DNA of 7,169 nucleotides, from assembly GCA_946631535.1 (NCBI GenBank), contig CAMPAF010000157.1:1-7169 (forward strand), given 5' to 3'. Made by a program: the position numbers and the translations under genes. Each line of letters opens with the position of its first letter. The first letter of the stretch is position 1. The stretch is from an uncultured Verrucomicrobiota bacterium. GTDB taxonomy: Bacteria > Verrucomicrobiota > Kiritimatiellia > RFP12 > UBA1067. The notes under the pieces are model-generated. The model searched no databases. It worked only from the letters and a program-made list of their open reading frames with translations, and was not told the origin of the DNA. Below, in pieces: positions 5,587 to 7,169 of the stretch.

Positions 5587-6566
5587 TTTACCATATCCTT
5601 CGGACGCCTGCGGCTCCACCAGTTGGCCAGCACCGACCCGGAGAAGTTCATCCAGATGGAGAACACGTTCGCGGGAAGCGCCGCCACCGGGCTGTTCAGC
5701 ACGCTCACCGAGAGCGCGCCGGCCATGCCGCCGTTCTGCATCCCCACCTCGATCGCCACCGTGCGGGCCTCCGCCTCGCCCATGTGCGCGAACCGCCCCA
5801 CCAGCCGCGTCAGCCAGTAGCCGCTGACGTAGCCGATCGTGTTGTGCACGACCGCCGCCACGACGATCGCGAGCCCGGCGGACGCGAAGGTGTCGCGGCT
5901 AGGCGCGGTCAGCGCCAGGATCGTGAAGCAGATGCCTGTCATCGAGAGCACGGACAGCACGCGGTCGCACAGCGCCTTGTGGGCTTCGAACTGCCGCTTC
6001 AGGAGCCTGTGCACTAGCGCACCGGCGGCAATCGGCACCACCACCACCTTGAGGATCTCGACCATCATGCTCGCGGCGTCGATCGCCACGAAGCGACCCG
6101 CCAGCACCTTCATCGCGAGCGGGGTCACGAACGGCGAGAGCAGCGTGGAGCAGCAGGTCATGGTCACCGACAGCGCCACGTCCGCCTTGGCGAGGAAAGC
6201 GATCACGTTGGACGCGGTGCCGCCCGCCACGGAACCCACGAGCACGCAGCCGGCCGCCAGCTCGCCCGAGAAGCCAAATCCCTTGGCCAGCATGTATCCG
6301 ACGAGCGGCATGACGAGGAACTGCAGGAACACGCCGGTCGCCACGGCCCACGGACGTTTCGCCACGCGCAGGAAGTCGTCCGGGGAGAGCGTCGTCCCCA
6401 TCCCGAACATTATGATCTGTATGGCAGGGACGACGAGGGCGAGCAGCTTGACGCCTCCCCATTCCTTGAACGCGGACGGGAACGCGAACGCCACTGCCGC
6501 GCACGCGAGGATGGCGAGCCCGAACGTCTGCCCCTTCAGGAACGATGCCACATGCCGGAATCCCAT
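5583..6566 (-). CDS. BASS-family sodium-coupled transporter
   Basis: The 327-residue product is an inner-membrane transporter of the bile acid:sodium symporter (BASS) family. Members use sodium to import organic anions; bacterial ones include pantothenate and 2-keto-acid carriers, and the substrate here cannot be told. About nine to ten hydrophobic helices are visible. Signatures are IMFGMGTTLSPDDF (52-65), GSVAGGTASNVIAFLAKAD (111-129) with S119 and N120 at the first helix crossover, and IEVGMQNGGMAGAL (272-285) with E273, Q277 and N278 at the second. These are the places that bind sodium in characterised BASS structures. ATG 6566 has GGAG (6580-6577) ten bases upstream. It follows the small membrane gene by 31 bases and overlaps lnt by four. 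Length matches the family (about 300-330) and nothing appears truncated. Confidence 0.92.
   Translation of the reverse strand: MGFRHVASFLKGQTFGLAILACAAVAFAFPSAFKEWGGVKLLALVVPAIQIIMFGMGTTLSPDDFLRVAKRPWAVATGVFLQFLVMPLVGYMLAKGFGFSGELAAGCVLVGSVAGGTASNVIAFLAKADVALSVTMTCCSTLLSPFVTPLAMKVLAGRFVAIDAASMMVEILKVVVVPIAAGALVHRLLKRQFEAHKALCDRVLSVLSMTGICFTILALTAPSRDTFASAGLAIVVAAVVHNTIGYVSGYWLTRLVGRFAHMGEAEARTVAIEVGMQNGGMAGALSVSVLNSPVAALPANVFSIWMNFSGSVLANWWSRRRPKDMVK
5596..5600 (-). promoter_or_regulatory. Shine-Dalgarno that sets the lnt start
   Basis: AAGGA on the minus strand, nine bases upstream of ATG 5586 and inside the last codons of the transporter gene. Together with the ATGA overlap, it favours ATG 5586 over ATG 5577 and over the upstream frame that begins at 5619. 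Confidence 0.7.
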
Positions 6567-6597
6567 GACAAATCAACTCCGTTTCAAGATACCGGAC

Positions 6598-6819
6598 TCA
6601 CGCGCCCCAGACCGCCAACGCGAAAGCAAGCACGACGAGCAGGAACGCGAATGTCCGCCTCAGGCGCGACACAGGCTGGGGACGGGACGACGGACACCCC
6701 GCCACGCGGCTTATGCCGCGCAAGGCGAGCGGGAGTCCGTTGCGGTTCCTCAACAGCGCCGCGGCGATGGCCAGCAGCGCTATCACTAGCACGAAGCGGT
6801 ACTGGATCAAAGTGTTCAT
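6598..6819 (-). CDS. Small two-helix membrane protein, unknown function
   Basis: I do not recognise this 73-residue protein. It shows two hydrophobic segments, YRFVLVIALLAIAAALL (7-23) and TFAFLLVVLAFALAVW (56-71), joined by a basic polar loop (24-55) with six or more arginines and one cysteine (42). The strongly basic loop predicts a hairpin with both ends periplasmic and the loop in the cytoplasm. It is the first gene after a good promoter, with a leader of about 33 bases and a weak, close AAGG before ATG 6819. It precedes the BASS gene by 31 bases. Its position suggests it is a real translated gene, but only composition, promoter and operon spacing support it. It could be a lineage-specific accessory of the envelope operon. 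Confidence 0.6.
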   Translation of the reverse strand: MNTLIQYRFVLVIALLAIAAALLRNRNGLPLALRGISRVAGCPSSRPQPVSRLRRTFAFLLVVLAFALAVWGA

Positions 6820-6858
6820 AAACCTTTCTTCTTTTCGCTTGGATTCAATTTGCCGCTC

Positions 6859-6887
6859 ATTTTAGCGCATATTAACCGGCACGTCAA
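6859..6887 (-). promoter_or_regulatory. Sigma70-type promoter of the six-gene operon
   Basis: The minus strand reads TTGACG (6887-6882), a 17-base spacer, then TAAAAT (6864-6859). The predicted start is near 6852, giving a leader of about 33 bases before ATG 6819. It lies just downstream of the tRNA terminator, so the operon is transcribed independently of the tRNA. Confidence 0.8.
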
Positions 6888-6904
6888 CCATCGCAACCCA
6901 AACG

Positions 6905-6941
6905 AAAAGCGCGTCTGGCCATCGGCTCAAACGCACTTTTT
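6905..6941 (-). terminator. Intrinsic terminator of the tRNA-Asn gene
   Basis: In minus-strand RNA, AAAAGUGCGUUUG (6940-6928) pairs with CAGACGCGCUUUU (6917-6905) over 13 positions with two G-U wobbles. A GCC/GGC pairing could extend the stem into the ten-base loop. It starts three bases after the encoded CCA. On the plus strand the wobbles become A-C mismatches, so the structure is better suited to minus-strand transcription. The U run is the base of the stem itself. Confidence 0.75.
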
Positions 6942-6943
6942 AA

Positions 6944-7018
6944 TGGCTCGGGCGGCTGGATTCGAACCAGCGACCAATTGATTAACAGTCAACTGCGCTA
7001 CCACTGCGCCACGCCCGA
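6944..7018 (-). tRNA. tRNA-Asn (anticodon GTT)
   Basis: A full cloverleaf can be drawn on the minus strand. The acceptor stem is TCGGGCG/CGCCCGA, the D arm GCGC-AGTGGTA-GCGC, the anticodon arm GTTGA-CTGTTAA-TCAAT with anticodon GTT, the variable loop TGGTC, and the T arm GCTGG-TTCGAAT-CCAGC. The discriminator is G, as expected for tRNA-Asn, and CCA is encoded at 6946-6944. The body without CCA is 72 bases. A promoter lies upstream and a terminator directly downstream, so it is a single-gene transcription unit. Confidence 0.97.
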
Positions 7019-7038
7019 ACGTGGTGAAAACGGCGCAT

Positions 7039-7067
7039 ATGTTATCATAATCCCCCGCCGCGCGCAA
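7039..7067 (-). promoter_or_regulatory. Promoter of the tRNA-Asn gene
   Basis: On the minus strand TTGCGC (7067-7062), a 17-base spacer and TAACAT (7044-7039) put the start near 7032, about 14 bases before the mature tRNA 5' end. The -35 box is weak, but spacing and position fit. Confidence 0.55.
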
Positions 7068-7084
7068 GCGTGAATTTCACTAAT

Positions 7085-7122
7085 CGCATGGGCGTGGCGC
7101 ATCTGCGTTTTTCCCCCATGCG
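7085..7122. repeat. Inverted repeat upstream of the tRNA
   Basis: CGCATGGG (7085-7092) and CCCATGCG (7115-7122) form a perfect 8-bp dyad with a 22-base loop, followed by TTTT on the plus strand. It could be a weak terminator of something on the plus strand or a protein-binding site. No gene is seen from 7068 to the window end. Confidence 0.35.
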
Positions 7123-7169
7123 TTTTGAGATTGGAAACAACCAGAACAACTGGTAAAACAACTTTGAGA

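Overview
The window is a G+C-rich bacterial stretch in which every supportable gene lies on the minus strand, so it reads right to left. There is a tRNA, a compact six-gene operon that ends with rsmI, and a separate ATPase gene of visibly lower G+C set between two copies of an intergenic repeat. Presence of lnt and a protein with a signal peptide indicates a cell with an inner membrane and periplasm. The DUF1080 (3-keto-disaccharide hydrolase-like) protein, the abundant structured GC-rich intergenic repeats and the DUF4143 ATPase suggest a member of the PVC group (Verrucomicrobiota, Kiritimatiellota or Lentisphaerota type). That placement is an inference from gene content, not a proven assignment.

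Right end (6820-7169): a tRNA-Asn(GTT) gene with encoded CCA, its own promoter, and a hairpin terminator starting three bases after the CCA. Next comes a strong sigma70-type promoter (TTGACG, 17 bp, TAAAAT) that drives the operon. Operon order in transcription: a 73-residue two-helix membrane protein of unknown role, a BASS-family sodium-coupled transporter, lnt (apolipoprotein N-acyltransferase), an exported DUF1080 protein, an MgtC/SapB-like membrane protein, and rsmI (16S rRNA 2'-O-methyltransferase). BASS/lnt and lnt/DUF1080 overlap as ATGA; the other junctions are 31, 23 and 5 bases. Five of the six products sit in or cross the inner membrane or act at the envelope, so this looks like an envelope operon with a translation-related gene at its end.

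Left end (1-2019): a 428-residue AAA ATPase with a C-terminal DUF4143/PD-(D/E)XK-like region. It has a promoter (TTGACG, 17 bp, TAATAT) placed so close to the start codon that the mRNA should be leaderless. A 23-bp tandem repeat (about 3.7 units) begins five bases upstream of the -35 box. The gene plus tandem repeat is bracketed by two direct copies of a structured repeat (62-245 and 1798-1976), which are nearly identical over about 120 bp. The left copy continues into a regular array of six GC-rich hairpins. Both copies lie just downstream of minus-strand stop codons (the ATPase and rsmI). This repeat-ATPase-tandem-repeat-repeat arrangement looks like a cassette and is the most unusual part of the window. 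No transposase, integrase, CRISPR array or rRNA was seen.
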